Shown one piece after another: positions 30,060 through 30,108 of a DNA stretch of 30,108 nucleotides. Location: the NCBI GenBank assembly GCA_910579435.1, contig CAJTVF010000032.1, forward strand, positions 1 to 30,108, written 5' to 3'. The notes beneath the pieces are model-generated. The model made no database searches and was not told the origin of the DNA. It saw only the letters and a program-made list of their open reading frames with translations. Each line of letters starts with the position of its first letter. The stretch's first letter is position 1. The translations under genes and the position numbers were made by a program. The stretch comes from an uncultured Oscillibacter sp. (GTDB lineage Bacteria > Bacillota > Clostridia > Oscillospirales > Oscillospiraceae).

Positions 30060-30108
30060 AGCCTGTTTAAAATCTTCTAATGAGGATGGCAATGAGGGCA
30101 AACGTGAG
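30060..30108. other. Window end; possible insertion-sequence terminus
   Basis: Right after the stop codon comes GAGCCTGTTTAAAATC, which resembles the terminal inverted repeats of some IS5-group elements (GAGCCTGTTT...). Only 49 bases are visible, so this is weak. Confidence 0.2.

Overview
The window looks like a G+C-rich, low-branching Firmicute of the Oscillospiraceae/Oscillibacter-Flavonifractor kind. This is inferred from strong AGGAGG ribosome binding sites with some TTG/GTG starts, a ThiT transporter under a TPP riboswitch, SLH-domain surface proteins, and two integrative-element regions of types common in gut Clostridia. No rRNA or other direct taxonomic marker is present.

Bases 1-12143 are chromosomal backbone. 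A divergent pair comes first: a partial SGNH esterase on the minus strand, and on the plus strand a five-gene operon (ABC solute-binding lipoprotein, two permeases, YhcH-family protein, N-acetylneuraminate lyase family enzyme). The operon reads as sialic acid or amino-sugar uptake and breakdown. It has a consensus promoter, repeated operator-like motifs, and no ATPase gene of its own. After a strong shared terminator come thiT (minus strand, with a complete TPP riboswitch, terminator and promoter), a MoxR ATPase/VWA pair, and a 1022-residue protein on the minus strand. That protein appears to have both ends of a flagellin with a large repeat-rich insert between them.

A tRNA-Pro(CGG) gene with a perfect promoter marks the left end of an integrated element of about 10.1 kb (12175-22304), bounded by a 45-bp direct repeat of the tRNA 3' end. 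Inside are a tyrosine integrase with a small overlapping upstream gene, paired 7-mer repeats near both ends that could be integrase arm sites, an iteron-like repeat cluster beside a decayed winged-helix gene, and an AT-richer cargo. The cargo is two lipoproteins, an NlpC/P60 endopeptidase and an SLH protein, all cell-envelope functions, followed by a serine recombinase. A GNAT acetyltransferase and a small unknown gene lie at the right end. No conjugation genes are seen.

From 22724 to 30059 lies a second, tightly packed plus-strand cluster of the kind carried by Firmicute conjugative elements: DUF4240 and DUF3849 proteins, SpoVG, two exported proteins, the start of a thioester-type surface protein, a C5-cytosine methyltransferase and a small acidic protein. 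This region is damaged. Three genes each need one extra base to restore the conserved reading frame, and the surface protein is cut to its first 80 residues.

The most striking object is the methyltransferase. Motifs I-VIII are in one set of frames. A second ORF with its own ribosome binding site starts inside that gene and is read in another frame across 476 bases. It carries the C-terminal motifs IX-X. The overlap appears to be coding in both frames.
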